From NCBI RefSeq assembly GCF_019312585.1, contig NZ_JAHWDP010000006.1:14895-78894 (forward strand): a DNA stretch of 64,000 bases. The letters run 5' to 3'. This DNA comes from Halomarinibacterium sedimenti. GTDB taxonomy: Bacteria > Bacteroidota > Bacteroidia > Flavobacteriales > Flavobacteriaceae. The notes under the pieces were generated by a model, which saw only the letters and a program-made list of their open reading frames with translations, was not told the DNA's origin and made no database searches. Position numbers and translations under genes: made by a program. Of the stretch, positions 20,606 through 29,104 are shown in pieces; positions within the stretch are counted from its first letter, which is position 1, and every line of letters starts with the position of its first letter.

Positions 20606-21796
20606 TCATTCACAATTTATCGAATATTTTGCAGTTTCATCTTTAAACCAATTGGGTTGGCTTTCTGCAAAATCTACATCATCAACCCCTACACAAGTTA
20701 AATAAGGACTGTAATTAGCCCAAAATCTATTTATCTTTTCATTATTCCCATTTGCAATATTTATTTCAGTTACATCAAAGTTATTGTACGTAATTACCTC
20801 TTCTAGGTTTAAATTTTGAGATACATCTAAGTAAGTGAAATAATTGAAGGCTACATCCAGTTTTTTTAATTTTAAATTATTTGTTAGGTCATATTCTGGC
20901 ACTCTACAACTCCAACATCTTAACGTTTGTAATTCTAAGTTTTGAGATACATCCAATTCACGAAGTATATTAGATGCTATATTTAAGGTAGTTAAAAGGG
21001 GGCAATTAGTCACATCAATATTTCCCACTTCCCAAGAAACTTCTACTTCAATTAGATCAGGATTGTTTGTTAAATCTAGGTTGAAAAGATCCACTCCTCC
21101 TAATAGTAATTTTCTTAATTTGGTATTTTTTGAAATATCCAAATCATCAATACGGTAACCCCCAAATGAAGAAATTTCTTTTAGGTTTAGGTTATTACTT
21201 AACTTAAGTGAAGTAATAAAGGTGTTATCGCAGTTTAATTTTTCTAAGGCTCTAAAGCCTTGAATTCCTCTCAAATTAAAAATAGTTCTATTTGAAATAT
21301 CCAATTCTGTTATACCAATAATATTTTCTGTAAGCACTTTATTGTCTAGCAAATCATCATACCCTTGGTCTATTAAAGCTTGTTCAAAACCATCATCTGG
21401 CACCTCTATCCATTGTGGTATAGTTGTAGTAAAAGACAATTCATTACCATAATAGGTTCCCTCTTGATTGGCGACAAAGGTTCGATAGTAATAAGTAGTT
21501 CCAAATTTTAAATCTTCAAGGACAGCATTTATATTTTCTCCCTGAATCTCAACAACTATATCTTCTTCCACTTTTGGAAATATAGATTCTCCATAAACAA
21601 GACCTTGAGCTAAAACAGGAGTTTCATCACAAGTATTTGTATGTATTGTTCCAGAAATAACTGCAGTATAATCTTCAATGTCACTGGCAGAAAAAGTTTC
21701 TAATTGTGGATTATTTATGCAATCAATCATGGTGCTATTTTCCTTATTACAAGAAACTAAGAAGACTAAACAATAAATAACAACTTTAAATTTCAT
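20606..21796 (-). CDS. Leucine-rich-repeat-like lipoprotein
   Basis: 396 residues. The lipoprotein signal peptide ends in FLVSC (residues about 12-16). A fibronectin-like segment follows (ETPVLAQGLVYG..., YYYRTFVANQEGTYYGNELSFTT), then a PDDGFEQALIDQGYDDLLDN linker and a ladder of LRR-like strands (LDISNRT, LEKLNCDNT, LDISKNTKLRKLLLG, LDVSQNLELQTLRC). The architecture matches the gene immediately upstream, 6 bp away, but this copy is shorter. Probably an outer-membrane binding lipoprotein; ligand unknown. Confidence 0.85.
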   Translation of the reverse strand: MKFKVVIYCLVFLVSCNKENSTMIDCINNPQLETFSASDIEDYTAVISGTIHTNTCDETPVLAQGLVYGESIFPKVEEDIVVEIQGENINAVLEDLKFGTTYYYRTFVANQEGTYYGNELSFTTTIPQWIEVPDDGFEQALIDQGYDDLLDNKVLTENIIGITELDISNRTIFNLRGIQGFRALEKLNCDNTFITSLKLSNNLNLKEISSFGGYRIDDLDISKNTKLRKLLLGGVDLFNLDLTNNPDLIEVEVSWEVGNIDVTNCPLLTTLNIASNILRELDVSQNLELQTLRCWSCRVPEYDLTNNLKLKKLDVAFNYFTYLDVSQNLNLEEVITYNNFDVTEINIANGNNEKINRFWANYSPYLTCVGVDDVDFAESQPNWFKDETAKYSINCE

Positions 21797-21802
21797 AACA
21801 CT

Positions 21803-23344
21803 TTAATCACAAATTGTATTAACTTCAGTCCAAGGATCTTTACACCAATAACCTGGAGGAGGAGGATCACAATTAAAACCATGTGCAGGAATAACGGGAT
21901 CTACTTGCACACAAAGCAAATTAGGGTTTCCGGAAATAACGAGTTCTGAAATTCCTAAATTGTTACCATTGGCCACATTTAATGAACTTAATTGGTTAAC
22001 CCCACACCAAAGGGCAAAAATATTCTTATGATTAGAGAAATCCAATGTAGTAATTTGATTGCCAAATATATATATATCTCTCAAACTTAAAGAGTTACTA
22101 ATATCAATTGAATTTAAATTATTACAACATATGGACAAGAATACCAAATCATTGGTTTCTCCTAGATTGACTTCTGTTAATTGGTTAATTTTAGCGTCTA
22201 TTGATTTTAGGAGTGGGTTCTTCGATACATCTAGGGTTAATAAAGAATTTTCATAACAACTTAAGGATTCTAATAAATAGTTTTGGCTTACATCAAGATT
22301 TTTTATTTGATTTTCACTACAGTTTAAAGAAATGAGAGCCTTATTATTTGTTACATTTAGTTCAGAAATTTGATTTCTCCAGCAATTTAAATTTGTAAGG
22401 TTAGGGTTGTTTGAAATATTTAAAGATTCAATAGTATTAAAATAACAATATAACTTCTCTAACTCTAAATTCTTTGAAACCTCTAAGGTGGAAAGAAAAT
22501 TATCCCCACAATTTAGCTCTTTTAATCCAAGGTTACTAGAAATATTCAGAGATGGTAAAAGATTATGCGAACAATCTAGTATTTCTAGGGTAGGGCATTG
22601 GTTGACTTCTAATGAGGAAATTTGATTCCTGTTACAATAAAGTTCTTCTAAATTATTATTATTTCCAACATTAAGATAATTGATAGAATTAAAACTGCAA
22701 TCAATAATTTTTAAATTTGTGTTATTTGTTAAATCTAAGGTCTTAATATCATTTTGTCTACAATTAAGCACTTCTAAAGCTACGAAATCTTGAATCCCAG
22801 TTAAGTCTGTCACTATTGTTGATTGCCCTGAAACAGGTTCTAAATCAAGCTCTGTAATAAAATTTATATTTTCAGTTATAACATAGTCGTCAAGTAAATC
22901 ATCATAATCCAAATCGATTAATTTTTGTTCAAAAACATCATCAGGTACATAGGTTAATTGTGGAACAGTCGTTGTAAATGAAACTTCATTCCCATATAGA
23001 GTTTTTGTAGGAGAAGTTAAAAAAGTTCTGCAATAATAGGTTGTACTACTTGTAAGGTTTTCAACTCCACTTGTTATATTATTTTGACCTGTAACTTCAG
23101 CTATTATATCATTAATTGTAGGGGATGGACTAGTGCCATAGACAAATCCTTGGGAGGTTATGGAAAAACCATCACAATTTGGCTTATTAATTACCCCATT
23201 TAATGTAACGCTTTGGTAATTAACATTTGTAGCTTCAAGGGTTTCTAGGGTAATTGTATCATCACAAACAGAAACCCCATCGTCGTTATTTTTATTACAA
23301 GAAAAAAAGATGAATAGAATAATAAGGTAAAGGTGGTTTTTCAT
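21803..23344 (-). CDS. Leucine-rich-repeat-like lipoprotein (longer paralogue)
   Basis: 513 residues. Lipobox FIFFSC, then a fibronectin-like domain (CDGFSITSQGFVYGTSPSP...YYCRTFLTSPTKTLYGNEVSFTT), a PDDVFEQKLIDLDYDDLLDD linker and about twelve LRR-like repeats built on N-x-x-L-x-x-L-x-x/LDVSKN patterns. It ends in CDPPPPGYWCKDPWTEVNTICD, a Cys-rich tail absent from its paralogue. Tandem duplication with the next gene is evident. It starts 23 bp after the rpsU terminator. Confidence 0.87.
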   Translation of the reverse strand: MKNHLYLIILFIFFSCNKNNDDGVSVCDDTITLETLEATNVNYQSVTLNGVINKPNCDGFSITSQGFVYGTSPSPTINDIIAEVTGQNNITSGVENLTSSTTYYCRTFLTSPTKTLYGNEVSFTTTVPQLTYVPDDVFEQKLIDLDYDDLLDDYVITENINFITELDLEPVSGQSTIVTDLTGIQDFVALEVLNCRQNDIKTLDLTNNTNLKIIDCSFNSINYLNVGNNNNLEELYCNRNQISSLEVNQCPTLEILDCSHNLLPSLNISSNLGLKELNCGDNFLSTLEVSKNLELEKLYCYFNTIESLNISNNPNLTNLNCWRNQISELNVTNNKALISLNCSENQIKNLDVSQNYLLESLSCYENSLLTLDVSKNPLLKSIDAKINQLTEVNLGETNDLVFLSICCNNLNSIDISNSLSLRDIYIFGNQITTLDFSNHKNIFALWCGVNQLSSLNVANGNNLGISELVISGNPNLLCVQVDPVIPAHGFNCDPPPPGYWCKDPWTEVNTICD

Positions 23345-23366
23345 TGCATTTTTTTTAAATATAAAA

Positions 23367-23401
23367 AAATCCGCTGAAACATTTGCTGCTCCAGCGGATT
23401 T
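23367..23401 (-). terminator. Terminator of rpsU
   Basis: A 10-bp stem (AAATCCGCTG at 23367-23376 with 23392-23401) and 15-nt loop, followed on the minus strand by TTTTTTTATA. Confidence 0.88.
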
Positions 23402-23422
23402 ATAAATTATTAAAACTGAATA

Positions 23423-23617
23423 CTAAATTTCCTCAGCGTCACGTAGTCCTTGAATGTACTGCGCTTTCTGAACTTGCTTTCTGCGTTTTACAGAAGGTTT
23501 AGTAAACTGTTGTCTATCTCTTAATTGACGCATCGTGCCCGTTTTGTCGAACTTACGCTTAAAACGCTTTAGCGCTCTATCAATATTTTCTCCGTCTTTT
23601 ACTGGTATTATTAACAT
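23423..23617 (-). CDS. rpsU: 30S ribosomal protein bS21
   Basis: 64 residues starting at MLIIPVKDGENIDRALKRFKRKFDKTG and ending in the basic/helical QKAQYIQGLRDAEEI. An upstream in-frame TTG would add 11 residues, but those codons are the Shine-Dalgarno sequence itself (read as KRGGDDT), so the ATG at 23617 is the true start. bS21 binds next to the 3' end of 16S rRNA; in Bacteroidota it helps hide the anti-Shine-Dalgarno sequence. It has its own promoter, leader and terminator. Confidence 0.97.
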   Translation of the reverse strand: MLIIPVKDGENIDRALKRFKRKFDKTGTMRQLRDRQQFTKPSVKRRKQVQKAQYIQGLRDAEEI

Positions 23618-23623
23618 AGTGTC

Positions 23624-23633
23624 ATCACCTCCT
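23624..23633 (-). promoter_or_regulatory. Extended Shine-Dalgarno sequence of rpsU
   Basis: The minus strand reads AGGAGGTGAT, ten bases complementary to the usual 3' end of 16S rRNA (ATCACCTCCT), with 6 nt to the ATG. The neighbouring genes I checked (tuf, rplL, rpoB, kdsA) have nothing comparable. Known for flavobacteria: such a site allows rpsU to be translated by bS21-deficient ribosomes. Confidence 0.9.
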
Positions 23634-23647
23634 CTCTTTAGGGACGG

Positions 23648-23655
23648 CAAATATA
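23648..23655 (-). promoter_or_regulatory. Candidate -7 element of rpsU
   Basis: The minus strand reads TATATTTG, 30 bp before the rpsU ATG. Initiation would be about 25 nt before the ATG, so the leader would be little more than the Shine-Dalgarno region. Confidence 0.6.
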
Positions 23656-23696
23656 AAAAGTAATTTATAATTAGCGTAAAATAAAATGCAAAAAGT

Positions 23697-25124
23697 TTAT
23701 TCCTTAAATAATGAAGCCCGTTTGCTTAAATCCCTAATAAGCTTTTCTTCTTCGGCACTTTCAAGTAGGACGTTGTAATTTCTCCAAAATCCTTCATTGT
23801 ATGGCCGTGGTGCAAAAATATCTGAAGACCATTCTTTACGCAATGATTCTGAAATAATTTCTGGATCTTGAATGACTTCTGAAAATAGAATCTCCTGAAT
23901 GGTATAGTAATACTGTTCGTCTTTATCAATTCCCTGCTCCTCTTCATTCTTCTCTCTATCCGAAGATCGATCCCCAATGTTCACCAATTTTGGTGTTTCG
24001 TAATACAAATAACTTGGGTACATTTTATCATTGTATTCTCTATATGTTATAACAAGTTTATGATTTACATTCGTATCAAACAAACTTTTACTTCGTCTTT
24101 TTTGCACATCGGAAGCCGCAACGAGTTCGTATTCTAATTTCTTCACCGCATAATTATCGTAATAAATATAGATCCACCCTTTGGCTTCGAAACCTTCGTT
24201 GTAAACATTTTCAGTATTTAAACCAACAAAATCTTTACTTTTTGTGATTCTTATTTTGTACAATTTTCGACCATCATCCACTAAGATAGTATCTAACACA
24301 AATTGATGCTTGTCTAGCATTCCTTTTCCAAACAAGGCATCGTGAGTGTTGGAATTACGAATTAAATTTAGTTGTCCTTTAAATAAATTTTCAACACCAG
24401 TAAGTCTACTATCATTCCATTTAATAGCATTTACTAAGGTTTTGGTTTTAATGGTATCTCTAAGAAGATTTTTTGACCTCAACTTTTTATTTCCACCGTG
24501 GTATCTTAGATAGGACGCGTATGCAAAGAGACTATCCACATCACGTAAATCGTAACTCTTTCTGTTTTCGTCAACGTTTATTTTTAAATTCTTCCTTGAG
24601 CCTGAAGCAAAACTAGAATCATATAGTGTAAGTGCACTTTCAATAAGCCATTTGTATTCTTTTTTGTTTCGCTCTCTATGTCTTAAAAATCCCTTTTGAA
24701 GATAGGGCTCATTTGGCATATTGCGATCCAATCTTTCCATGGCTCTTACCACTATTCCGTTCCCATCGGTGGGTCTAGGGTCTGCCACAATAAGTACTTC
24801 ATCCAATGAGGCAATATCCTCTTCTAGAAATACCTCTTGGGTATTATCAAATTCACTTACCAAGGTTTTAAAGCTTTTAAAGCCAATTGAAGAAATTACC
24901 AAAGTATCATTCTTGTGCTCCTGTGGAACCAACAACACAAACTTTCCATCAATGTTACTCACCGTACCTATGGTCGAATTTTGCACGTACACACTAGCGC
25001 TTTCAATAGGCTCGAAGGTTAAAAAATCTGAAATTTTGCTTTTGATTTCAATTTGCCCATAGGTATTTATAAAAAATAGGCTAATTAATAAAGTTAAGAA
25101 ATGCTTTGAATAACGATACTTCAT
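23697..25124 (-). CDS. Carboxypeptidase-regulatory-like domain secreted protein
   Basis: 475 residues. Signal peptide (LLISLFFINTYGQ), then a CarboxypepD_reg-like beta-sandwich (ISDFLTFEPIESASVYVQNSTIGTVSNIDGKFVL...LVISSIGFKSF, residues about 30-110) as found at the N-terminus of SusC-type receptors, but no TonB plug or barrel follows. The remainder resembles large uncharacterised Bacteroidota families with this domain. It lies 46 bp upstream of rpsU, which has its own promoter. Probably a periplasmic or outer-membrane-associated protein; function unknown. Confidence 0.8.
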   Translation of the reverse strand: MKYRYSKHFLTLLISLFFINTYGQIEIKSKISDFLTFEPIESASVYVQNSTIGTVSNIDGKFVLLVPQEHKNDTLVISSIGFKSFKTLVSEFDNTQEVFLEEDIASLDEVLIVADPRPTDGNGIVVRAMERLDRNMPNEPYLQKGFLRHRERNKKEYKWLIESALTLYDSSFASGSRKNLKINVDENRKSYDLRDVDSLFAYASYLRYHGGNKKLRSKNLLRDTIKTKTLVNAIKWNDSRLTGVENLFKGQLNLIRNSNTHDALFGKGMLDKHQFVLDTILVDDGRKLYKIRITKSKDFVGLNTENVYNEGFEAKGWIYIYYDNYAVKKLEYELVAASDVQKRRSKSLFDTNVNHKLVITYREYNDKMYPSYLYYETPKLVNIGDRSSDREKNEEEQGIDKDEQYYYTIQEILFSEVIQDPEIISESLRKEWSSDIFAPRPYNEGFWRNYNVLLESAEEEKLIRDLSKRASLFKE

Positions 25125-25152
25125 CTTTAAAGTTTAAGTTGTTAGTAGGTCG

Positions 25153-26319
25153 TTAGGTTGCTGGCTTATATGTTTTACCATCAATTACCATTTTGGCAAT
25201 AATCTCTCTCAAAATCTCCGATGTACCACCACCAATAGGACCTAGTCTACTATCACGCAATAACCTTGCCATTGGGTAGTCCTCCATATAGCCATAGCCT
25301 CCTAAAAGTTGCAGACACTCGTAGGCAACCTCATCGGCTACTTTGGTAGAAAATAGTTTCGACATGGTTGCTTCTTTCACCACATATTGTCCTTCGCCTA
25401 AACTCTTAGCTACATTATAATTAAAGGTTTTGGAAATTTCAACTTCTGTAGATAAATCTGCCACTTTATGTCGTAGGGCTTGAAATTTTGAAATACTCTG
25501 TCCAAAAGCCATCCGGTCTTTCATATATTGAATAGTATATTCCAACGCCCATTCACTTCTTGCGTGTGCATTAATCCCCATCACCAATCGCTCTAATGCA
25601 AAGTGTTGCATGATGTAAGGGAAGCCCATATTTTCTTCTCCCATTAGGTTTTCCGCAGGAATTTTCACATTGTCAAATGCTATTTCGCCAGTATCGCTCG
25701 CTCGCCATCCCAATTTATCCAGTTTTGTGGCAGAAATCCCAGGAGTGTCCCTATCTATTACAAATATACTTATACCTTTATTACCAAGTTCGGGTTTAGT
25801 TTTAGCTGCTACAATTAAATAATCGCTATAGACCCCATTTGTAATGAACGTTTTTGAACCATTAATTATATAATGGTTTCCGTCTTTTACGGCTGTAGAA
25901 CGCATCCCACTTACATCACTTCCTCCAAAAGGTTCTGTAATGCAAAGACAACCCATTTTTTCACCAGAAATACTTGGCGCTAAATACTTTTCTTTTTGAG
26001 CTTCATTTCCTTCCTTTTCAAGATGCGTCATAGCTAAATAGGTATGTGCCCACATGGCTGCCGCAAAACCACCACTATTTAATCGTTGCATTTCTTCAAG
26101 AAAAATAACCATGTAGAAAATGTCTAAGTTTAGTCCACCATATTTCTCAGGATAGGAAATTCCAAAGTAGCCCATTTCGCCCATTTTCTTCCATATAAAA
26201 CGGTCTATGGTTCCGGTTTTTTCCCACGTATCTATATGTGGCGCTACCTCCTTTTGAAGGAAATCGCGAAAGGTCTTTCTAAAATATTGATGTTCTTCGG
26301 TAAAATATTGATCATTCAT
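25153..26319 (-). CDS. Acyl-CoA dehydrogenase
   Basis: 388 residues, standard length. The FAD/substrate motifs (CLCITEPFGGSDVSGMRSTA, DKLGWRASDTGEIAFDNVKIP) and the C-terminal LLGGYGYMEDYPMARLLRDSRL...GGTSEILREIIA are present. The position that carries the catalytic Glu in medium-chain enzymes is Gly here (GPIGGGTSE), as in the long-chain/isovaleryl group, where the base sits in an earlier helix; the Glu in WALEYTIQYM is the candidate. Role: alpha,beta-dehydrogenation of an acyl-CoA. Substrate unknown. Confidence 0.92.
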   Translation of the reverse strand: MNDQYFTEEHQYFRKTFRDFLQKEVAPHIDTWEKTGTIDRFIWKKMGEMGYFGISYPEKYGGLNLDIFYMVIFLEEMQRLNSGGFAAAMWAHTYLAMTHLEKEGNEAQKEKYLAPSISGEKMGCLCITEPFGGSDVSGMRSTAVKDGNHYIINGSKTFITNGVYSDYLIVAAKTKPELGNKGISIFVIDRDTPGISATKLDKLGWRASDTGEIAFDNVKIPAENLMGEENMGFPYIMQHFALERLVMGINAHARSEWALEYTIQYMKDRMAFGQSISKFQALRHKVADLSTEVEISKTFNYNVAKSLGEGQYVVKEATMSKLFSTKVADEVAYECLQLLGGYGYMEDYPMARLLRDSRLGPIGGGTSEILREIIAKMVIDGKTYKPAT

Positions 26320-26344
26320 CTATTTGCACGCTTTAAAAGTCTTC

Positions 26345-26369
26345 AATTTCCCGAAGCTTTTGGGAAATT
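26345..26369. repeat. Hairpin-forming palindrome downstream of the HhH gene
   Basis: AATTTCCC (26345-26352) pairs with GGGAAATT (26362-26369) around GAAGCTTTT. It overlaps the stop codon of the HhH gene and could act as a weak terminator or be a dispersed palindromic element. No strong U run follows. Confidence 0.45.
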
Positions 26370-27246
26370 ATTCTGCTAGCAAATATAGTTTAATTAGCTG
26401 TAATTTTTGAACGGTAATTCCTTCAATTTTTGATAATTCATCCAAATTCCCAATACCATTTCTCAAGTGAACAAATTCCCAAATATCTTTTGCAAGGGCA
26501 AATGAAATACCTGGAAGCGTTGCAATATCCGAAGCCGACGAATGATTGATATTCATTTTTTGAATTTCTTTTGGTGTTTTTACGGTAAACTTATTTAGTG
26601 CTCTTTGAACTACCGAAGCATCTAAACCATACACAAAATAAAGTTGGACATCATCTGTAAACCCACCTAATTTGTTGCGATATTCAATAATTCTATTACT
26701 TAATGCATCTCCTATACCACTCACTTCCATTAACTGTTCTTTTGTAGCCAGGTTTAAATCTGTTTTTTCAGAAAATGATAGTACTTTATTATACGAATTT
26801 GTCTTAGTATTCCTTTTGGGATTGGTTACCCACTCTGGAAACTTAAAATAAGGGCTTATTGAGTCCAACCAGTTTTGGTTTACTCCGGTAACTTTCTTAA
26901 AATCTGAAACTGAATTAATCCACTTTCCGTCTTCCCTAAAAGTCTTTAGTTTATCGTATTCTTCCGTTTTCATCCCTAACGTATACGCTTTAAAATCGGT
27001 AATGAAATTAGGATTAAAAGGATATAACTTGGGTTTTCTTTTATCAAGTTCAACCTTACGAAGCGAATCCATTTCTATTTGAAGTAGTAATACTTTAGGG
27101 GTGTCTATTTTGAAAGATGATTCAGAAGAAAAACTAAAGAAATAATTAAGGTAGATAAGCAGAATAATTAGTGCCGACAAAAGTAAAATCCCACTTTGTT
27201 CACTTCTACTGAACCGTAAGTGGGATTTTAAAAAATTTTGAAACAT
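26368..27246 (-). CDS. Helix-hairpin-helix protein, ComEA-like
   Basis: 292 residues with an N-terminal membrane anchor (LLLSALIILLIYLNYFFSF, about 22-42). Helix-hairpin-helix units include DLNLATKEQLMEVSGIGDALSNRIIEYRNKLGG, INHSSASDIATLPGISFALAKDIWEF and LDELSKIEGITVQKLQLIKLYL. HhH proteins of this type bind double-stranded DNA, and ComEA anchors incoming DNA during competence. This protein is longer than ComEA and a DNA-uptake role is an inference. It lies between the symporter gene and the acyl-CoA dehydrogenase gene. Confidence 0.85.
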   Translation of the reverse strand: MFQNFLKSHLRFSRSEQSGILLLSALIILLIYLNYFFSFSSESSFKIDTPKVLLLQIEMDSLRKVELDKRKPKLYPFNPNFITDFKAYTLGMKTEEYDKLKTFREDGKWINSVSDFKKVTGVNQNWLDSISPYFKFPEWVTNPKRNTKTNSYNKVLSFSEKTDLNLATKEQLMEVSGIGDALSNRIIEYRNKLGGFTDDVQLYFVYGLDASVVQRALNKFTVKTPKEIQKMNINHSSASDIATLPGISFALAKDIWEFVHLRNGIGNLDELSKIEGITVQKLQLIKLYLLAE

Positions 27247-27304
27247 AACTCCACATTTTAAATGCTAACGGGGAGTTAATAGACTATAAATTTAAAAAAA
27301 TATT

Positions 27305-29008
27305 TTAATCATTTAAAGCATCTCGTTTTAATTTAATAGCATCGAGATAGCGATTTAATTGCTTTTTCACTACTGGGAATAAGAAGTATAACCCAATCAT
27401 ATTAGGGAATACCATAGCAAAAATCATTGCATCAGAGAAATCCCAAATAGATTGCATACTTGCTGCCGCACCAATAACGATAAATGTTAAGAATAAAATT
27501 TTATACACCAAATCGGCTCTTTTACCTCTTCCAAAAAGGAATTTCCAAGATTGTAATCCATAATACGACCAAGAAATCATGGTTGAAACTGCAAATAATA
27601 CCACCGCAATAGTTAAGAATATATTTGAATAAGGAATAAACTCTGCAAATGCCTTAGCTGTTATTCCAGCTCCTTCATAAGAAATACCATCTATAATAGC
27701 AACTCCTTCACCTGTAATATCTCCATATTCAAAATATCCGCCAAAATTAAATATAATGATCACTAGTGCTGTCATGGTACAAATCACTACAGTATCGATA
27801 AAAGGTTCAAGCAAAGCAACTAGTCCTTCACTAGCAGAATACTTAGTACGAACAGCAGAGTGAGCAATGGAAGCAGAACCTGCTCCAGCTTCGTTTGAGA
27901 AGGCCGCTCGTTTAAATCCTACTAATAATACACCAATTAAACTTCCCACACCAATTGCAGTAGGGTTAAAAGCTTCAGTTATAATAAGTGAGATAGCATC
28001 ATCTATCAGTCCAAAATTACTGAAAATGATATACAAACAAGCGAGTATGTAAAAGACTGCCATAAAAGGAACTACTCTTTCTGTTACTGAAGCAATTCGC
28101 TTAATACCGCCAATAATGATAATACCTACAAAGAATGCAAGCACTAATCCTATAATGGTTCCAGCCATAGTGCTTTCAGTTCCAAACATTTCTTTAAGTA
28201 CTATGGTCGCCTGATTCGATTGTGCAGCATTACCTCCTCCAAAAGATCCTCCAATACAGAAAATAGCAAAGAATACCGCAGCTATTTTACCAAGGGTAGC
28301 AAATCCCTTTTCCTTAAGTCCTTTTGTTAAGTAATACATAGGACCCCCATAAACGGTTCCATCTTCACCAACATCTCTATATTGAACTCCAAGTGTACAT
28401 TCAACAAATTTTGTAGACATTCCTAATAACCCACAAACTATCATCCAAAATGTAGCTCCTGGTCCACCTAATGCAATAGCTAGAGCAACACCGGCAATAT
28501 TTCCGTTACCAACAGTACCTGAAACAGCTGTTGCCAATGCCTGAAAATGACTTACTTCACCATCGCTACTTTCATCACGTATGGTGTCTCTAATATCTCC
28601 ATCTATAGCAAGTTCATCATCAAGCGTACCAATGTGGTGATCTATGTCATCTACTTTGTTCATATCGACTCCTTGAGCAATTCCATCTTCACCGTACAAT
28701 ATTTTTGCACCGTGCTTTTCAATGTCCTCATATTTTCCTCGCACTGTATTTATTGCTTTTCCAAAAAACCGAATATTTGGAAATCCAAAATAAATAGTAA
28801 AGAAAGCTGCACTACCTACCAAAAGCACAATTATAAAAGGCACATTTGGATACACTTCAAAAAAGATTACATTAGAAAAAAAGCTAGAAACAGGTGCAAA
28901 TGCTTGATCTATCTTTTGGTCTATACCAATTTCTTCAGTTGCAGTTTCTTGCGCAAAAGTTACTATTGGAATAATAAAACTTAGAATGGAAAGAAGGAAT
29001 TTCTTCAT
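27305..29008 (-). CDS. Sodium:alanine/glycine symporter (AGCS family)
   Basis: 567 residues from the ATG at 29008, which begins a signal-like segment (MKKFLLSILSFIIPIVTFAQE). An upstream TTG would add 22 residues without family support. Many transmembrane helices and the AGCS signatures GNGNIAGVALAIALGGPGATFWM, GPMYYLTKGL and FSNEAGAGSASIAHSAVR are visible. The N-terminus is about 100 residues longer than in typical AGCS proteins and includes a charged stretch (KVDDIDHHIGTLDDELAIDGDIRD). It imports small neutral amino acids with Na+. Confidence 0.9.
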   Translation of the reverse strand: MKKFLLSILSFIIPIVTFAQETATEEIGIDQKIDQAFAPVSSFFSNVIFFEVYPNVPFIIVLLVGSAAFFTIYFGFPNIRFFGKAINTVRGKYEDIEKHGAKILYGEDGIAQGVDMNKVDDIDHHIGTLDDELAIDGDIRDTIRDESSDGEVSHFQALATAVSGTVGNGNIAGVALAIALGGPGATFWMIVCGLLGMSTKFVECTLGVQYRDVGEDGTVYGGPMYYLTKGLKEKGFATLGKIAAVFFAIFCIGGSFGGGNAAQSNQATIVLKEMFGTESTMAGTIIGLVLAFFVGIIIIGGIKRIASVTERVVPFMAVFYILACLYIIFSNFGLIDDAISLIITEAFNPTAIGVGSLIGVLLVGFKRAAFSNEAGAGSASIAHSAVRTKYSASEGLVALLEPFIDTVVICTMTALVIIIFNFGGYFEYGDITGEGVAIIDGISYEGAGITAKAFAEFIPYSNIFLTIAVVLFAVSTMISWSYYGLQSWKFLFGRGKRADLVYKILFLTFIVIGAAASMQSIWDFSDAMIFAMVFPNMIGLYFLFPVVKKQLNRYLDAIKLKRDALND

Positions 29009-29104
29009 AATGGGTTTTTTAGTTAGTATTTGTTTTTCAGCACAGCAAGATGCTAAAAAAAATAGCTTTTTCAAATTTTTACTGAGTATTAATTACCGTA
29101 TATC

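Noticed and set aside
23423-23650. rpsU with a TTG start giving 11 extra residues
   Set aside because: The extra residues are encoded by the Shine-Dalgarno sequence itself; the ATG at 23617 has ideal spacing.
25153-26319. Acyl-CoA dehydrogenase lacking its catalytic glutamate
   Set aside because: Glycine at the medium-chain position is normal in the long-chain/isovaleryl group, where the base is in an earlier helix; a candidate Glu is present there.
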